DNA from: Marilutibacter chinensis | GTDB lineage: Bacteria > Pseudomonadota > Gammaproteobacteria > Xanthomonadales > Xanthomonadaceae | Reading direction: 5' to 3' | NCBI RefSeq assembly: GCF_021725675.1 | Contig: NZ_JAKJPO010000003.1 | Coordinates: 434,001 to 498,000 of the forward strand | Length of the DNA stretch: 64,000 nt | The notes under the pieces: generated by a model | Told to the model about the DNA's origin: nothing | Seen by the model: the letters and a program-made list of their open reading frames with translations, nothing else | Database searches by the model: none | Part shown: positions 34,269 through 44,243 of the stretch, piece by piece | Layout: each line of letters begins with the position of its first letter | Position numbering within the stretch: the first letter of the stretch is position 1 | Program-made: the position numbers and the translations under genes

Positions 34269-34688
34269 CTACTCCCAGTCCTGCGGCGAACGGCCGCGCT
34301 TGATGGTACTGCGCTGGCGCTTCTCGCCCAGCCGGCGCTCCCGCGCGGCCCGGCTCGGGCGGGTCGCGATGCGCGGCCTGGGCGCGTGCAGGCCGGCTTC
34401 GATGAAGGCGGCCAGACGCTCGCGGGCGTCTTCGCGATTGCGCTCCTGGGTGCGGAAGCGCTGCGCGCTGATCACCAGCACGCCCTCGCCGGTCATGCGT
34501 CGATCGCGACGGGCCAGCAGGCGCGCGCGCACCGGCTCGGGCAGTGCGGCCGAACCGGCCACGTCGAAGCGCAGCTCCACCGCGGTCGCGACCTTGTTGA
34601 CGTTCTGCCCGCCCGGCCCGGCGGCGCGCACGAAGCGCTCGACCAGCTCGGCTTCGGGGATCGAGATGTGGGCGACGTTGATGGTCAT
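34269..34688 (-). CDS. arfB: Alternative ribosome-rescue factor ArfB
   Basis: A 139-residue peptidyl-tRNA hydrolase that frees ribosomes stalled on non-stop mRNA. The catalytic GGQ is in RAAGPGGQNVNKVATAV at about residue 25, and the C-terminal third is strongly basic (ATRPSRAARERRLGEKRQR), the tail that enters the mRNA channel. Size and arrangement are standard. The ATG at 34688 starts MTINVAHISIPEAEL. Confidence 0.93.
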   Translation of the reverse strand: MTINVAHISIPEAELVERFVRAAGPGGQNVNKVATAVELRFDVAGSAALPEPVRARLLARRDRRMTGEGVLVISAQRFRTQERNREDARERLAAFIEAGLHAPRPRIATRPSRAARERRLGEKRQRSTIKRGRSPQDWE

Positions 34689-34891
34689 CGACGTGGTGCC
34701 ACGGCAAGGCCGCGGCGACTGGAAAGCGGACGGAAACGGTATCGGATCGGAGCGGATTCTTGGTGAAAGCGCGTGGGCGATTGTAGGGCCTGCCGCAGGA
34801 TTCACGGCACTTCGCGCGGCCAGCGCATGGCTTGACGGCGATCACACTTGCGCCGAGGATGCCGCTTCGCTCATTGCAATGGAACCGCACG

Positions 34892-35419
34892 ATGACACTT
34901 CGCACGACCCTGCGCACCGCCCTGCTGGCCCTGTTGCTGGCCGCCCCGGGCGCCTTCGCCGCGCCGCCCAGCGACGCCCAGGTCGACCGGCTGATGGAGC
35001 TGACCCGGGCCCGCGACACCCTGGAGGCGATGTGGCCGCAGCTGGAAGCGATGCAACGGCAGATCGCCGAACAGGCGCTGGCCGGCTCCGGCAAGACCCT
35101 GGACAAGGGGCAGCGCGCCGAACTCGACGCAATGCTGGAGCGGCAGCTGCGCACGATGCAGTCGGCGATGAGCTGGGAGCACCTGGAGCCGATCTACCGC
35201 GAGATCTACCAGCAGACCTTCGAGTCCGAGGACGTGGACGCGATGATCGCGTTCTACGAGAGCGAGGCCGGCCAGAAGCTGATCGCCAAGACCCCGCAAC
35301 TGATGCAGAACACGATGCGGGCGACACAGCGCATGATCGCGCCGATGCTGGAGGAGATGCAACGCGACATCCAGGCCGCGGCCGACGCCGCTGGCGGCAA
35401 GGACAGCGCCGCCGACTGA
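34892..35419 (+). CDS. Exported DUF2059 domain protein
   Basis: A 175-residue periplasmic protein: signal peptide MTLRTTLRTALLALLLAAPG cut near AFA-AP, then a helical DUF2059 domain (IYREIYQQTFESEDVDAMIAFYESEAGQKLIAKTPQLMQ). The family is widespread and of unknown function. The ATG at 34892 is chosen for the clean signal peptide. Stands alone, convergent with truC. Confidence 0.88.
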   Translation: MTLRTTLRTALLALLLAAPGAFAAPPSDAQVDRLMELTRARDTLEAMWPQLEAMQRQIAEQALAGSGKTLDKGQRAELDAMLERQLRTMQSAMSWEHLEPIYREIYQQTFESEDVDAMIAFYESEAGQKLIAKTPQLMQNTMRATQRMIAPMLEEMQRDIQAAADAAGGKDSAAD

Positions 35420-35449
35420 GCATTGCCGGAACGACGGCGGGACGATGTG

Positions 35450-35468
35450 GGCGGCGGTCGCCGCCGCC
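35450..35468. terminator. Hairpin between convergent DUF2059 and truC genes
   Basis: GGCGGCGG-TCG-CCGCCGCC forms a perfect 8-bp stem within the 69 bases between two convergent stops. No T-tract. The simple GGC repeat means it may be only compositional. Confidence 0.35.
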
Positions 35469-35488
35469 GTCCGCGCCTCGGTCCCGGG

Positions 35489-36226
35489 TTACTTCGGCGG
35501 CATCTCGGGCGAACGCACGGCCAGATCCGGATCGGCAGGCTGGCCGAACAGGGCCAGTGCCTTCGCCAGGCCTGCGTCCGGCGGCGCGATCGCTTCGATC
35601 CGCGCCCCGGTCAGCGGATGCGCGAAGGCCAGCCGCCGCGCGTGAAGCAGCATCCGGTGGATGCCCATCATCCGGAATGCGCGGTTGTGGCGGCCGTCGC
35701 CATGGCTGGTGTCACCGATCAGGTGATGGGAGGCGTGCTTGAGGTGGCGGCGGATCTGGCGGAAGCGGCCCGTTTCGAGGGTGGCTTCGAGCAGCGAGTA
35801 GCGCGAGGTCGGAAAGCCTGCCGACGGCAGATCCAGTTCCGCCGTCGCCAGACGCCGGAAGCGGGTCAATGCCGGCTTCTTCAGCGGCTTGCCGGGGCCG
35901 CCGTCGAGCGGGTGGTCGATCTCGAAGACTTCTTCGGTCCAGCCGCGGCAGATCGCCCAATAGACCTTCTCGACCTCGCGCGACATCAACACCTTGCCCA
36001 GCGCGGAAGCGGTGTCGCGGTCGAACGCGAGCAGCAGGCAGCCACTGGTTGCGCGGTCGAGCCGGTGCACGAGGAAGATCGGCCGCGCGAACTGTTCGCG
36101 CAGGCGGTCGGCGGCGAAGTCGCTCTCGCCGCGCGCCAGCGCGCTGTCGTGGACCATCAGCCCGGCGGGCTTGTCGACGACGGCGAGGGCCTGGTCCTGG
36201 TGGAGGACCGGCAACTCCAGTTCCAT
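35489..36226 (-). CDS. truC: tRNA pseudouridine synthase C
   Basis: RluA-family pseudouridine synthase of 245 residues, expected to modify U65 of tRNA. The catalytic motif is FLVHRLDRATSGCLLLAF (Asp in RLD), followed by KVYWAICRG and GRFRQIRRHLKHASHHLIGD. No S4 domain is present, which fits TruC rather than RluC or RluD. The ATG at 36226 has GGGGA 4 bases upstream; earlier in-frame ATGs lack a site. Confidence 0.88.
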   Translation of the reverse strand: MELELPVLHQDQALAVVDKPAGLMVHDSALARGESDFAADRLREQFARPIFLVHRLDRATSGCLLLAFDRDTASALGKVLMSREVEKVYWAICRGWTEEVFEIDHPLDGGPGKPLKKPALTRFRRLATAELDLPSAGFPTSRYSLLEATLETGRFRQIRRHLKHASHHLIGDTSHGDGRHNRAFRMMGIHRMLLHARRLAFAHPLTGARIEAIAPPDAGLAKALALFGQPADPDLAVRSPEMPPK

Positions 36227-36383
36227 CACGTCCCCATCCCGCCGTCGGAGCGGCCGCCGAAGCATCGAAAGCCGCGATGGAGCCCGCACGGGACGGCCCG
36301 ATCGCGGCTCACGCCGCTCGTACGGTCGATGCCATCGACGTTGCTACGGTCTGCCTCATGAAGACCGTCAGAATGGCGACTCA

Positions 36384-38072
36384 TCACCGCCGTGGCCACG
36401 CGGCCAGCAGCGCCCAGACGCCGCCGAGCGCGGCGATCCACGCCGGCGCCGGCACCGACAACCAGCTCGGCCCGCCCGCCTCCAGCGCATACAGCACCGC
36501 CGCGACGATCAGCAGGCCGGTGCCGAGCAGGGCGGCGACGGTGCGCCGCTGCAGGTCCTTGACTGCTCGGGTCAGCTCGGCGAGGTCGCGCGAGCGCATC
36601 TGCAGACTGTGTTCGCCGTCGACCTGCTGGCGCAGCCACGCATGCAGCAGGCGCGGCATCTCCGGCGCACGGGTGACCAGCTCCGGCAGGCGCTTGCGGA
36701 ACTCGCCGAGCAGCCTTTGCGGGCTGTAGCGCTCGACCAGGATCTTCGACAGCACCGGCCGCGCCACCGCCCAGATGTCGAGCTTCGGATCGAGCAGGCG
36801 GCCGACGCCCTCGATGTTGAGCAGGGTCTTCTGCAGCAGGATCAGCTGCGGCTGCAGGGTCAGCTCGTAGCGCCGGGCGACCCGGAACAGCTTCATCAGC
36901 ACCTCGGCCAGCGAGATCTCGCTCAGCGGGCGGGTGAAGTACGGCTCGCAGACCGAGCGCGCGGCCGCTTCCAACTCGTCGATGCGGATGTGCGCGGGCA
37001 TCCAGCCGGCCTGCACGTGCAGCTCGGCGATGCGGCGATAGTCGCGGTTGAAGATCGCCATGAAGTTCTCGGCGAGGTAGTACTGGTCCTCGTCCGAAAG
37101 CTGGCCCATGATCCCGAAATCCAGCGCGATGAAGCGCGGGTTGCCGCGCCGGGCCGGATCGGCATCGACCCAGATGTTGCCGGCATGCGCGTCGGCATGG
37201 AAGAAGTTGTCGCGGAACACCTGGGTGTAGAACACGCGCACGCCCTTCGCCGCCAGCGCACGGCGGTCGATGCCCGCCGCGTCCAGCGCCTCGACGTCGT
37301 CGGACGGGATGCCGTGCACGCGTTCGAGCGTCAGTACGCGCTCGGCGGTGTGGCTCCAGATCACCTCCGGCACGTACAGATCGTCGCTGCAGCGTCCGTC
37401 GGGCAGGGTCCAGAACCGGCGCAGCACGCTGGCGTTGGCGCCCTCGCGCTGCAGGTCCAGTTCCGCGGCGAGGGTGTTCTCGACCTCGTCCACGACCTCG
37501 CGCGGACGGATCTTGTCGGCGTTGGGATGGGTGCGGTCGACCAGCGCGGCGAGCGCTCCGAGCAGGGCGATGTCGCCGGCGATCTGTTTCTCGATCCCGG
37601 GCCGCAGCACCTTCACCACGACCTCGCGCGGCGGCCTGCCATCGATCGCCGGCAGGGTCGCGGCATGCACCTGGGCGATCGACGCCGAGGCCAGCGGCGT
37701 GGTATCGAACGAGGTGAACGCTTCGGTGACCGGACGCTCGAGCGCGCCTTCGACGATCGCGCGCGCGAGCTCGCCGTCGAACGGCGCGACCCGGTCCTGC
37801 AGCAGCGACAGCTCGTCGGCGACATCCTGCGGAATCAGGTCGCGGCGCGTCGACAGGATCTGTCCGAACTTGACGAAGATGGGCCCCAGGTCCTGCAACG
37901 CCATGCGCAGGCGGGCGCCGCGCGATTCGGCGGCGATCGCCTGGGGGGCACCCGGCACGAACGGCCGCGCCAGTTTCAGCCAGCGTTCCGCGGGTGTCCC
38001 GTCGAGCAGATCGTCGAGGCGGTAGCGCAGCAGCACGCGGCCGATGCGCCAGGCGCGCAGCGCGGACTTCAC
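36384..38072 (-). CDS. ubiB: Ubiquinone biosynthesis kinase-like protein UbiB
   Basis: An atypical ADCK/ABC1 kinase-like ATPase needed for ubiquinone synthesis, 562 residues. Seen are the KxGQ motif ([16 protein letters not shown]), the Ala-rich loop [29 protein letters not shown] and ALDFGIMG. Two helices close the protein, as in UbiB. GTG start overlaps the ubiJ stop (GTGA). Confidence 0.94.
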   Translation of the reverse strand: MKSALRAWRIGRVLLRYRLDDLLDGTPAERWLKLARPFVPGAPQAIAAESRGARLRMALQDLGPIFVKFGQILSTRRDLIPQDVADELSLLQDRVAPFDGELARAIVEGALERPVTEAFTSFDTTPLASASIAQVHAATLPAIDGRPPREVVVKVLRPGIEKQIAGDIALLGALAALVDRTHPNADKIRPREVVDEVENTLAAELDLQREGANASVLRRFWTLPDGRCSDDLYVPEVIWSHTAERVLTLERVHGIPSDDVEALDAAGIDRRALAAKGVRVFYTQVFRDNFFHADAHAGNIWVDADPARRGNPRFIALDFGIMGQLSDEDQYYLAENFMAIFNRDYRRIAELHVQAGWMPAHIRIDELEAAARSVCEPYFTRPLSEISLAEVLMKLFRVARRYELTLQPQLILLQKTLLNIEGVGRLLDPKLDIWAVARPVLSKILVERYSPQRLLGEFRKRLPELVTRAPEMPRLLHAWLRQQVDGEHSLQMRSRDLAELTRAVKDLQRRTVAALLGTGLLIVAAVLYALEAGGPSWLSVPAPAWIAALGGVWALLAAWPRR

Positions 38073-38734
38073 GCGCCGCCTCCGTCGTGCCCCGCGGACT
38101 GGCGCAGGCGCGCGACGCGCACGGCGAGCCGCTCGGCAGCGTCGTTGAGGGCGTCGACATCGTCGTGGAACGCGTTGAGCTCGTCGCGACCGACCACGTC
38201 GCGCGATTCCTCGGTCAGGAACTCGGCGGCGTTGGCCGCGAACGCCGCGCCGGCGCCGCGTGCGTGCCGCAGACCGCTGGCGAGCGCTCCGGCGACCTGC
38301 ACCCCGAGCACTTCGCCGAACACCGCGACGAACGGCTGCTGCCAGTCTGGATCGAAGCGTTCGGCCAGCCGCTGCAAGCGACGCGCGAGATCGGCGTCGC
38401 CCTCGATCCTCAACTGACCGACCGGAGGCGCGCTGTCCTCGCGGCGGCCCCCTCCGATCAGGCCGGGCAGCTGCGAGACCAGCCCGGACAGCGTCGTTCG
38501 CACCGACAGATCGGGCGCGTCGGCGACCGGGCCGACCTCCAGGCGCTCACCGGCGACGCGCACCTGCAGCGCCAGCGGCGGCGCGGCCAGATGCATCGAC
38601 ACGCGGCGCCCATCGAGCGCGCGCAGGCTTTCGCGGGTATCCGGATCGAGGGCGAGCGCACGATTGAGCGCGGTTTCGAGCACGCGCCCGGCGGCGGGCT
38701 TGAGGCTGTCCAGGGGAGAGCGCGGGAAATTCAT
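38069..38734 (-). CDS. ubiJ: Ubiquinone biosynthesis accessory factor UbiJ
   Basis: A 221-residue protein with an SCP2-like lipid-binding domain (about 25-110; [18 protein letters not shown]) and a C-terminal coiled coil ([17 protein letters not shown]). UbiJ helps the soluble ubiquinone complex hold its lipid. Coupling to ubiB supports the name. UbiE, often upstream, is not here. Confidence 0.86.
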   Translation of the reverse strand: MNFPRSPLDSLKPAAGRVLETALNRALALDPDTRESLRALDGRRVSMHLAAPPLALQVRVAGERLEVGPVADAPDLSVRTTLSGLVSQLPGLIGGGRREDSAPPVGQLRIEGDADLARRLQRLAERFDPDWQQPFVAVFGEVLGVQVAGALASGLRHARGAGAAFAANAAEFLTEESRDVVGRDELNAFHDDVDALNDAAERLAVRVARLRQSAGHDGGGA

Positions 38735-38763
38735 CCGCGCATTCTAGGGGCTGCCGACGGATA

Positions 38764-38781
38764 CGGGGCCAGCCGGCCCCG
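38764..38781 (-). terminator. Hairpin downstream of the DUF1328 gene
   Basis: CGGGGCC-AGCC-GGCCCCG, a 7-bp stem with a 4-base loop, lies 30 bases past the DUF1328 stop and before ubiJ. Weak T-content follows. Confidence 0.4.
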
Positions 38782-38811
38782 CATTCCCGTTCAACCGGGC
38801 CCTGGAGCGGG

Positions 38812-38967
38812 TCAGGCTCTCCTGCGGAAGAACGAGATGGCCGCCAGCACCAGGAAGACGACGAACAGGATCCAGGCGATGTTGGTCGCCGCGCCGGCGA
38901 TGCCGGAGAACCCGAGCACGGCGGCAATGATCGCGATGACGAAGAACACGATGGCGTAGTGGAGCAT
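38812..38967 (-). CDS. DUF1328 small membrane protein
   Basis: A 51-residue protein of two hydrophobic helices ([20 protein letters not shown] and [19 protein letters not shown]) ending in FFRRRA. This matches the DUF1328 (YtjA-like) family. GGGAGG lies 4-5 bases before the ATG. Such proteins are common near stress genes, with no known activity. Confidence 0.9.
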   Translation of the reverse strand: MLHYAIVFFVIAIIAAVLGFSGIAGAATNIAWILFVVFLVLAAISFFRRRA

Positions 38968-39036
38968 GGCGCACCTCCCGGGCCGGTCCCGCGGTCGTGC
39001 CGGATTGGCACGCGACGAGCATCGCCCGCGGGGGCG

Positions 39037-40050
39037 TTAGCTCCCGGTGACCGACGCGTGTGCGGAGCCGGCAGCCTTCAGCCTCGTGAATCCCTCGTCA
39101 ATGGACACGCGCGGCACGTAGCCGAAGTCGCGCCTGGCCGGTTCCATCGAGTACCAGTGGGTGGTCGCCAGCTGTTCGGCCAGGAAGCGCGTCATCGGCG
39201 GTTCGCCCTTCAGCGGCAGCAGGTTCCAAAGGCCCTCGCAGACCACCCCGGCCGCGTAGGCGACGCCGAACGGCAGCGATCCGTCCACCGTCGGCGCCCC
39301 GGCCGCCGCAAGCAGGCCGTTGACGATCTCGCGCAGCGGCCGTGGCTCGCCGTTGCTGATGAAATACGCGCGGCCGGCGCAGGCGCTGCCCGGCGCCAGG
39401 TGCTCGAAGGCATCGAGGTGGGCCTGGGCGGCGTTGTCGATGTAGGTGGTGTCGATCAGGTTGTGGCCACCGCCGACCAGCCGCAGCCGTCCCGCCTTCG
39501 CGCGTTCGACCAGGCGCGGCAGCAACTGGTTGTCGCCCGGCCCCCATATCAGTCGCGGTCGCAGGGCGACCGTCGCCAGCGTGGCCGAGTTCGCACGCAG
39601 CACCGCTTTTTCCGCCAGCAGCTTGGTCGAGGCGTACGGCGCCTTGAGGCCCTCGCCGTACGGCACGCTGTCGGCGGTGCCGCCCTCGACCGGGTGGGTG
39701 GCGCGGTGGGTCACGCTGGGCGTGGAGGTGTACACCAGCCGGCCGATCCCGTGCACGCGGCAGGCGGCGATCACGTTGTCGGTGCCGATCACGTTGGCGT
39801 CGTAATAGCTTTCGTAGCTGCCCCAGGCGCCGGCCTTGGCCGCGTTGTGGAACACCGCCGCGCAGCCTTGAGCGGCGGCGATCACCGCATCGCGGTCGGC
39901 GAGATCACCGCGCACCTGCTCGACGCCGATGCGCTCCAGCGCGTCGTAGTGGCCGCGGTTGTAGCTGACCACGTGATGGCCGCGTTCGCGCAGGCCGCGG
40001 CACAGCGCCTGCCCGAGGAAACCACCGCCGCCGGTAACCAGGATTTTCAT
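39037..40050 (-). CDS. oleD: 2-alkyl-3-oxoalkanoate reductase OleD
   Basis: NAD(P)H-dependent short-chain reductase of olefin synthesis: reduces the beta-keto acid made by OleA to the beta-hydroxy acid. The 337 residues begin with [20 protein letters not shown] (Rossmann site) and carry the SDR Tyr-Lys in [12 protein letters not shown] and the Ser in [10 protein letters not shown]. Follows oleC after 93 bases. Confidence 0.92.
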   Translation of the reverse strand: MKILVTGGGGFLGQALCRGLRERGHHVVSYNRGHYDALERIGVEQVRGDLADRDAVIAAAQGCAAVFHNAAKAGAWGSYESYYDANVIGTDNVIAACRVHGIGRLVYTSTPSVTHRATHPVEGGTADSVPYGEGLKAPYASTKLLAEKAVLRANSATLATVALRPRLIWGPGDNQLLPRLVERAKAGRLRLVGGGHNLIDTTYIDNAAQAHLDAFEHLAPGSACAGRAYFISNGEPRPLREIVNGLLAAAGAPTVDGSLPFGVAYAAGVVCEGLWNLLPLKGEPPMTRFLAEQLATTHWYSMEPARRDFGYVPRVSIDEGFTRLKAAGSAHASVTGS

Positions 40051-40143
40051 CTGCTGCCAGCCCCGTACCGCTGTTGCCCTGAATCCGATATCGCTCCGGC
40101 CCGCCCCGCGAGCTGCCGGCGCTCCCCTTCGATCCACTCGCGC

Positions 40144-41898
40144 CTACGCCTGGCGTGCCGCCCAGTCCGCGAGCTTCTCGCGTCCGATTTTCGCATTGTG
40201 GCGGATGTCGACCGGGAATCCCGAGTGGCGCAGGAAGCGGTCGATGCCGGCGCAGTGCGGATGGGCCGCGCCGAGCGCACGCAGCTCGCGTTCGATCCGC
40301 GGCCATTCGCGCATGGGTACGCCATCGGCCAGCTCCACGCACAGTACCGGCAGCCGGATCCGTCCGCCGTCGACGGCGACCCCGACCAGGGCGGTGCGGC
40401 GAACCTGCGGATGGGCGTTGAACACCGGCTCGACCTGCTCGGTGTACAGCGGCCCGGCGGCGGTCTCGACGCGGTGCGACTTGCGCCCGCAGAACCACAG
40501 CCTGCCCTGTGCATCGAAGTAACCGACATCGCCCATCCGGTGGACGATGCGGATGCTGCCGTCCGCCAGCGTCTCGCGGATCTTCGCCAGCCGGGTCTGC
40601 GTGTCGCGGTTGAAATAGGTGTCGGTCGCGGTCGGCCCGGCGACGGTGATCTCGCCGATCGCGCCGACCGGCAGCACTTCCGCCTGCGGCCAGTCCTCGA
40701 TCGCGTCGTCGCGGATACGGACGATGCGGACCTCGTTCGGCGGCACCGGGCGGCCGACGCAGGTGCCGGCGCCGGACTCGGTGGCGGTGCGGGTAGCCTC
40801 CAGCTCCCGCCCTTCGATCACCGCGACCGGCAGGCACTCGGTCGCACCGTACGGCGTCCAGAACCGCGCATCGGCCGGCAACAGCGTGCGCATCTTCGCC
40901 ACGACCCCGGCCGGGACCGGCGCTCCGGCCGAGGTGACCCGCCTGAGCGTCGGCAGCGGCGCGCCGAAATCGGCGAGCACCTTCATCAGCGCCGGCGACC
41001 CGAACAGCTGGTCGACGCCGAAGCGCGCGATCGCGTCGTGCAGGCGGCGCGGATCGGCCTGCGCGGGCCGGGTCGGGTCCATGTCAGGGATCACCGAGGT
41101 CAGCCCCAGCGCCGGGTCGAACAGCGCGAAGGGCGGGAAGGTCGGCAGGTCGACCCCGCCGGGCTGGATTCCGAACGCCTCGCGCATCAGCGCGATCTGG
41201 GCGACGAAGTGGCGGTGCCGGTAGACGACGCCCTTCGGCACGCCGGTCGAGCCGCTGGTGAATACGACGGCGGCGACCTCGTCCGGCGCGGTGTCGGCCA
41301 GCTGCGGCCCGGCGCCATGCCCGTCCGTCTCGACCCGCGCCAGGGTCGCATCGGCCAGCCAGGCGCGGCGACCCGTGGTGATCCGTACCCGTGCCGATTT
41401 CGCCCAACCCAGCAGCACACGTGCGAACTGCGCCAGCGGAATGCCGATGAAGGCCTCGGCCTGCGCCTCGGCCAGGCACTGCTTCAACGCCCGCCTGTCG
41501 ATGCCTGGATCGACCAGCACGGGCACCGCGCCGGCCTTGAACAGCGCGAACATCAGCAGGAAGAACTCCGGCGACGGCCGCACCATCACCACCGTGCGGG
41601 TGCCGCGGCCGACGCCGTGGCGCGCCAGGCCGGCGGCGATCGCGTCGCTGCGGGCGTCCAGGTCGCGGTAGCTCAGCTCCAGGTCGTAACCGGCCAGGCC
41701 GTCGCTCCCGCGCCTGCCGGGGCAACGCATCGCCACGCGCTCCGGCGCCTCGGCGGCGAGCCGCGGCAGGCTTGCGGCGATATTGCAGGGTGAGGAGCCG
41801 CGCTCAGCCGATGCCCTATCGGCATCGGCTGCGGCTCCGGACACCCGGCCATGGAGGGCCGGGCCGGGCGGTCCGTCAGGGTTTTGGGGTTGCGCCAT
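40144..41898 (-). CDS. oleC: Olefin beta-lactone synthetase OleC
   Basis: AMP-binding enzyme that turns the beta-hydroxy acid into a beta-lactone. The P-loop is VVFTSGSTGVPKGVVYRH; later motifs are PYGATECLP, YFDAQGRLWFCGRKSHRVET and a C-terminal KIGREKLADWA with the conserved Lys. OleC usually starts close to CNIAASLPRLA, so the first 37 residues (Pro/Ala-rich, no Shine-Dalgarno) may not be translated. Confidence 0.92.
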   Translation of the reverse strand: MAQPQNPDGPPGPALHGRVSGAAADADRASAERGSSPCNIAASLPRLAAEAPERVAMRCPGRRGSDGLAGYDLELSYRDLDARSDAIAAGLARHGVGRGTRTVVMVRPSPEFFLLMFALFKAGAVPVLVDPGIDRRALKQCLAEAQAEAFIGIPLAQFARVLLGWAKSARVRITTGRRAWLADATLARVETDGHGAGPQLADTAPDEVAAVVFTSGSTGVPKGVVYRHRHFVAQIALMREAFGIQPGGVDLPTFPPFALFDPALGLTSVIPDMDPTRPAQADPRRLHDAIARFGVDQLFGSPALMKVLADFGAPLPTLRRVTSAGAPVPAGVVAKMRTLLPADARFWTPYGATECLPVAVIEGRELEATRTATESGAGTCVGRPVPPNEVRIVRIRDDAIEDWPQAEVLPVGAIGEITVAGPTATDTYFNRDTQTRLAKIRETLADGSIRIVHRMGDVGYFDAQGRLWFCGRKSHRVETAAGPLYTEQVEPVFNAHPQVRRTALVGVAVDGGRIRLPVLCVELADGVPMREWPRIERELRALGAAHPHCAGIDRFLRHSGFPVDIRHNAKIGREKLADWAARQA

Positions 41899-42031
41899 GG
41901 ATGGCAGTTGCCAGGTTCATCGAAGCACCCATTGTCGCCGCTCGCGGCGGCACTTGCGCACGGCCGCGGAACTCCCAAAATTCCGCCACCCCCGAACGCA
42001 TCCGCCCCTGCCGACAACCCGGACCGCGGCC

Positions 42032-42439
42032 ATGAGCCACCCCTGCCTCACCTGCGGCGCCTGCTGCGCCCACTTCCGTGTGTCCTTCCACTGGGCCGAG
42101 ACCACGCCCACCCTGGGCGGGACCGTTCCGGAGGCGCTGACCGAGCGCTTCGACCATCACCGCGTGGTGATGCGCGGCACATCGTCCAAGACGCCGCGCT
42201 GTATCGCCCTGGATGCCGAAATCGGCGTGTATTCGCGCTGTTCGATCCACGAGATCAAGCCCAGCGTCTGCCGCGAGGTCCCGGCGTCGTGGGAGTATGG
42301 AGAGCCCAGCCCGCAGTGCGACAAGGCCCGCATCGCCCATGGCATGCCGGTGCTGAGCCCGGCCGACTGGGACTTCCCGACCGAACCCACCGAGCCCCCG
42401 ACCGAGCCGCCGGCACCTGTCGCGCCACTGGCGGCCTGA
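42032..42439 (+). CDS. YkgJ-family cysteine cluster protein
   Basis: A 135-residue protein with the YkgJ/CxxC pattern: CLTCGACC near the start, then CIALDAEIGVYSRCSIHEIKPSVCREVP, a probable zinc or iron-sulfur site. The C-terminus is Pro/Thr-rich. It lies on the opposite strand between oleC and oleB, breaking the ole operon. Function unknown. Confidence 0.85.
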   Translation: MSHPCLTCGACCAHFRVSFHWAETTPTLGGTVPEALTERFDHHRVVMRGTSSKTPRCIALDAEIGVYSRCSIHEIKPSVCREVPASWEYGEPSPQCDKARIAHGMPVLSPADWDFPTEPTEPPTEPPAPVAPLAA

Positions 42440-42491
42440 CCGGCCTTCCGCCGTCACTCCCGGCGCGGCCCGGGATCACGGGCCAGGCAGG

Positions 42492-43421
42492 CTACAGCGG
42501 ATGCCGATCCAGGAAACTGCGGATTGCCGGCACCAGCTCGTCGGCCTTGTCCTGCAGCACGTAGTGGTTGGCGTCCTCGAATGCATGCACCTCGGCATCC
42601 GGCAGCGCCGCGACGAAACCGTCGAGGAAATGACGGTCGAACACGAAGTCGCGCAGGCCCCAACCGATGAACACCGGGCGGTCGTTGTATCCGGGCAGCA
42701 CCCGCGCCGACTCGACCAGCAGCGGCCAGGCGCGATCGCCCTCGCCCAGCGGAATGTCCTGCATGAAACGCAGGGTGGCGATCGCGTTGCGCCAGCCGTC
42801 GTAGGGTGCCTCGAACGCGCGCCGCACCTCGCGCGGCATGCGCTTCTCCACGCCCAGGCGGGTCGCACCGCGCGCGAACAGGTTGAACGCGCGGATCATG
42901 AAACCGCCGACCCGAGAATCGCGACCCAGCGACAACTGCCACGGCATCGGCTTGGCCGCCGGCAGCGGGAACGCCGCGGTGTTGAGGATCACCAACCGCC
43001 GCACCCGCTCGCGCCGGGACAACGCCCAGCCGAAGCCGATCATCCCGCCCCAGTCGTGCACCGCCAGCGTTACCGGCCCGGTCACGCCAAGGTGCTGCAG
43101 CAGCGCTTCGAGATCGTCGATGCGCGATTGCAGGGTGTATTCGTAGGCATCGTCGCCGGGGCGGTCGGACAGGCCCATGCCGACATGGTCGGGCACGATG
43201 CAGCGGTACGCCTTGCCTTGAGCAGGATCCGAAAGCCCGGACACCAGCCGACGCCAGTAGTAGCTCCATGACGGATTGCCGTGCAGCATCACGACCACTT
43301 CGGGGGGCGTCACCTCCCCGTCGCGCGGCCCCTCGTCGAGATAGCTCATCGTGACCCCGGGACGGACCTCGAAGCGCTTCGGGGTGAACGGGTACTCGGG
43401 GTAGGCGGCTGCGGACATCAT
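42492..43421 (-). CDS. oleB: OleB, beta-lactone decarboxylase (alpha/beta hydrolase)
   Basis: Haloalkane-dehalogenase-like hydrolase that splits the beta-lactone into CO2 and a cis-olefin. In the 309 residues, the nucleophile Asp is in LAVHDWGGMIGFGWA, with an HGNPSWSYYWR oxyanion segment and a catalytic His in EDANHYVLQD. The ATG at 43421 has a second ATG right after it; either is possible. Confidence 0.9.
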   Translation of the reverse strand: MMSAAAYPEYPFTPKRFEVRPGVTMSYLDEGPRDGEVTPPEVVVMLHGNPSWSYYWRRLVSGLSDPAQGKAYRCIVPDHVGMGLSDRPGDDAYEYTLQSRIDDLEALLQHLGVTGPVTLAVHDWGGMIGFGWALSRRERVRRLVILNTAAFPLPAAKPMPWQLSLGRDSRVGGFMIRAFNLFARGATRLGVEKRMPREVRRAFEAPYDGWRNAIATLRFMQDIPLGEGDRAWPLLVESARVLPGYNDRPVFIGWGLRDFVFDRHFLDGFVAALPDAEVHAFEDANHYVLQDKADELVPAIRSFLDRHPL

Positions 43422-43549
43422 GGGCTCGGCGGCGACCCGGGCGGGTCGGGGGGCGCCATTATCCCGTCCCCGCGCCACCGCGCCCAGTTCGGCGGCATTC
43501 CGGCTCCAGGCTCCCGGCGCAGACGGCGATCGATGCGCACCATGGCAGA

Positions 43550-44236
43550 TCAGCCCGCGTAGCGCGCCCACAGCGCCTCGAACTGGCCGGCGTAGCAGCG
43601 CACCAGGTGGGCGTTGTCGGTGACCGCCAGGTTCTCCTGGTTGTGAACGCTGGCGCTGCGGGTCCAGTTGAAGCTGCCGTTGGCGAGCATCCGGCCGTCG
43701 AACAGCGCGAACTTGTGGTGCATGTGATGAGGCGTGTCGTCCAGCCGCACCGGCACTCCGCGTTCGCGCAGCCAGCCGACATCGTTGCCGGTGTCGTACA
43801 TCTTGTCGTTGTCGCTGATCACCCTCACCCGCACGCCACGCGCGTGCGCGTCGAGGATCGCTGCACGCAGGCGGTCGTCCGAGATGGTGTACACGCAGAT
43901 GTCGATCGTCGCACGCGCGTCGCGGCACAGCTCACGCAGCTTGCGCAGGCAGCTGTCGCCCGGCGTGAAGCAGGCGGTCGATTCCACCGTCGCCACCGCG
44001 GTCGCGGTGTCCAGGGTCTTGACCACCTGTTCCAGCCACTTGAGCAGGGCGAGCGTGTCCTGCGGCTGCGTCTGCAGGCCTTCGCGCACCATCGCGAACG
44101 CGCGGTTGCGCAGGTAGCGGACGCGCTCGCGGTCGATCCGTTCGCCGAGCCGGCGAAGCTCGTCGCGTTCGTCGTTGTCGAGACGCTGATCGTCGAGGCT
44201 TTCGCGCAACTGGCGGTCGAGCTGGTCGAAATCCAT
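43550..44236 (-). CDS. Phospholipase D-like protein, single HKD motif
   Basis: A 228-residue PLD-superfamily protein, either a lipase or a nuclease. Residues 1-75 are charged and helical; 85-228 form one PLD domain with HHKFALFDGRMLANGSFNWT (HKD plus GSFNW). It has one motif, so a dimer would form the active site, as in mitoPLD/Nuc-type enzymes. No signal peptide. Last gene of the YjfI-PspA-flotillin-ATPase operon, 7 bases after the ATPase. ATG 44236 has GAGG just upstream; a GTG at 44242 is the alternative. Confidence 0.85.
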   Translation of the reverse strand: MDFDQLDRQLRESLDDQRLDNDERDELRRLGERIDRERVRYLRNRAFAMVREGLQTQPQDTLALLKWLEQVVKTLDTATAVATVESTACFTPGDSCLRKLRELCRDARATIDICVYTISDDRLRAAILDAHARGVRVRVISDNDKMYDTGNDVGWLRERGVPVRLDDTPHHMHHKFALFDGRMLANGSFNWTRSASVHNQENLAVTDNAHLVRCYAGQFEALWARYAG

Positions 44237-44243
44237 CTCCACC

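Noticed and set aside
38959-41793. 944-codon plus-strand ORF over oleD and oleC
   Set aside because: Antisense to two well-recognised enzymes; low-complexity protein.
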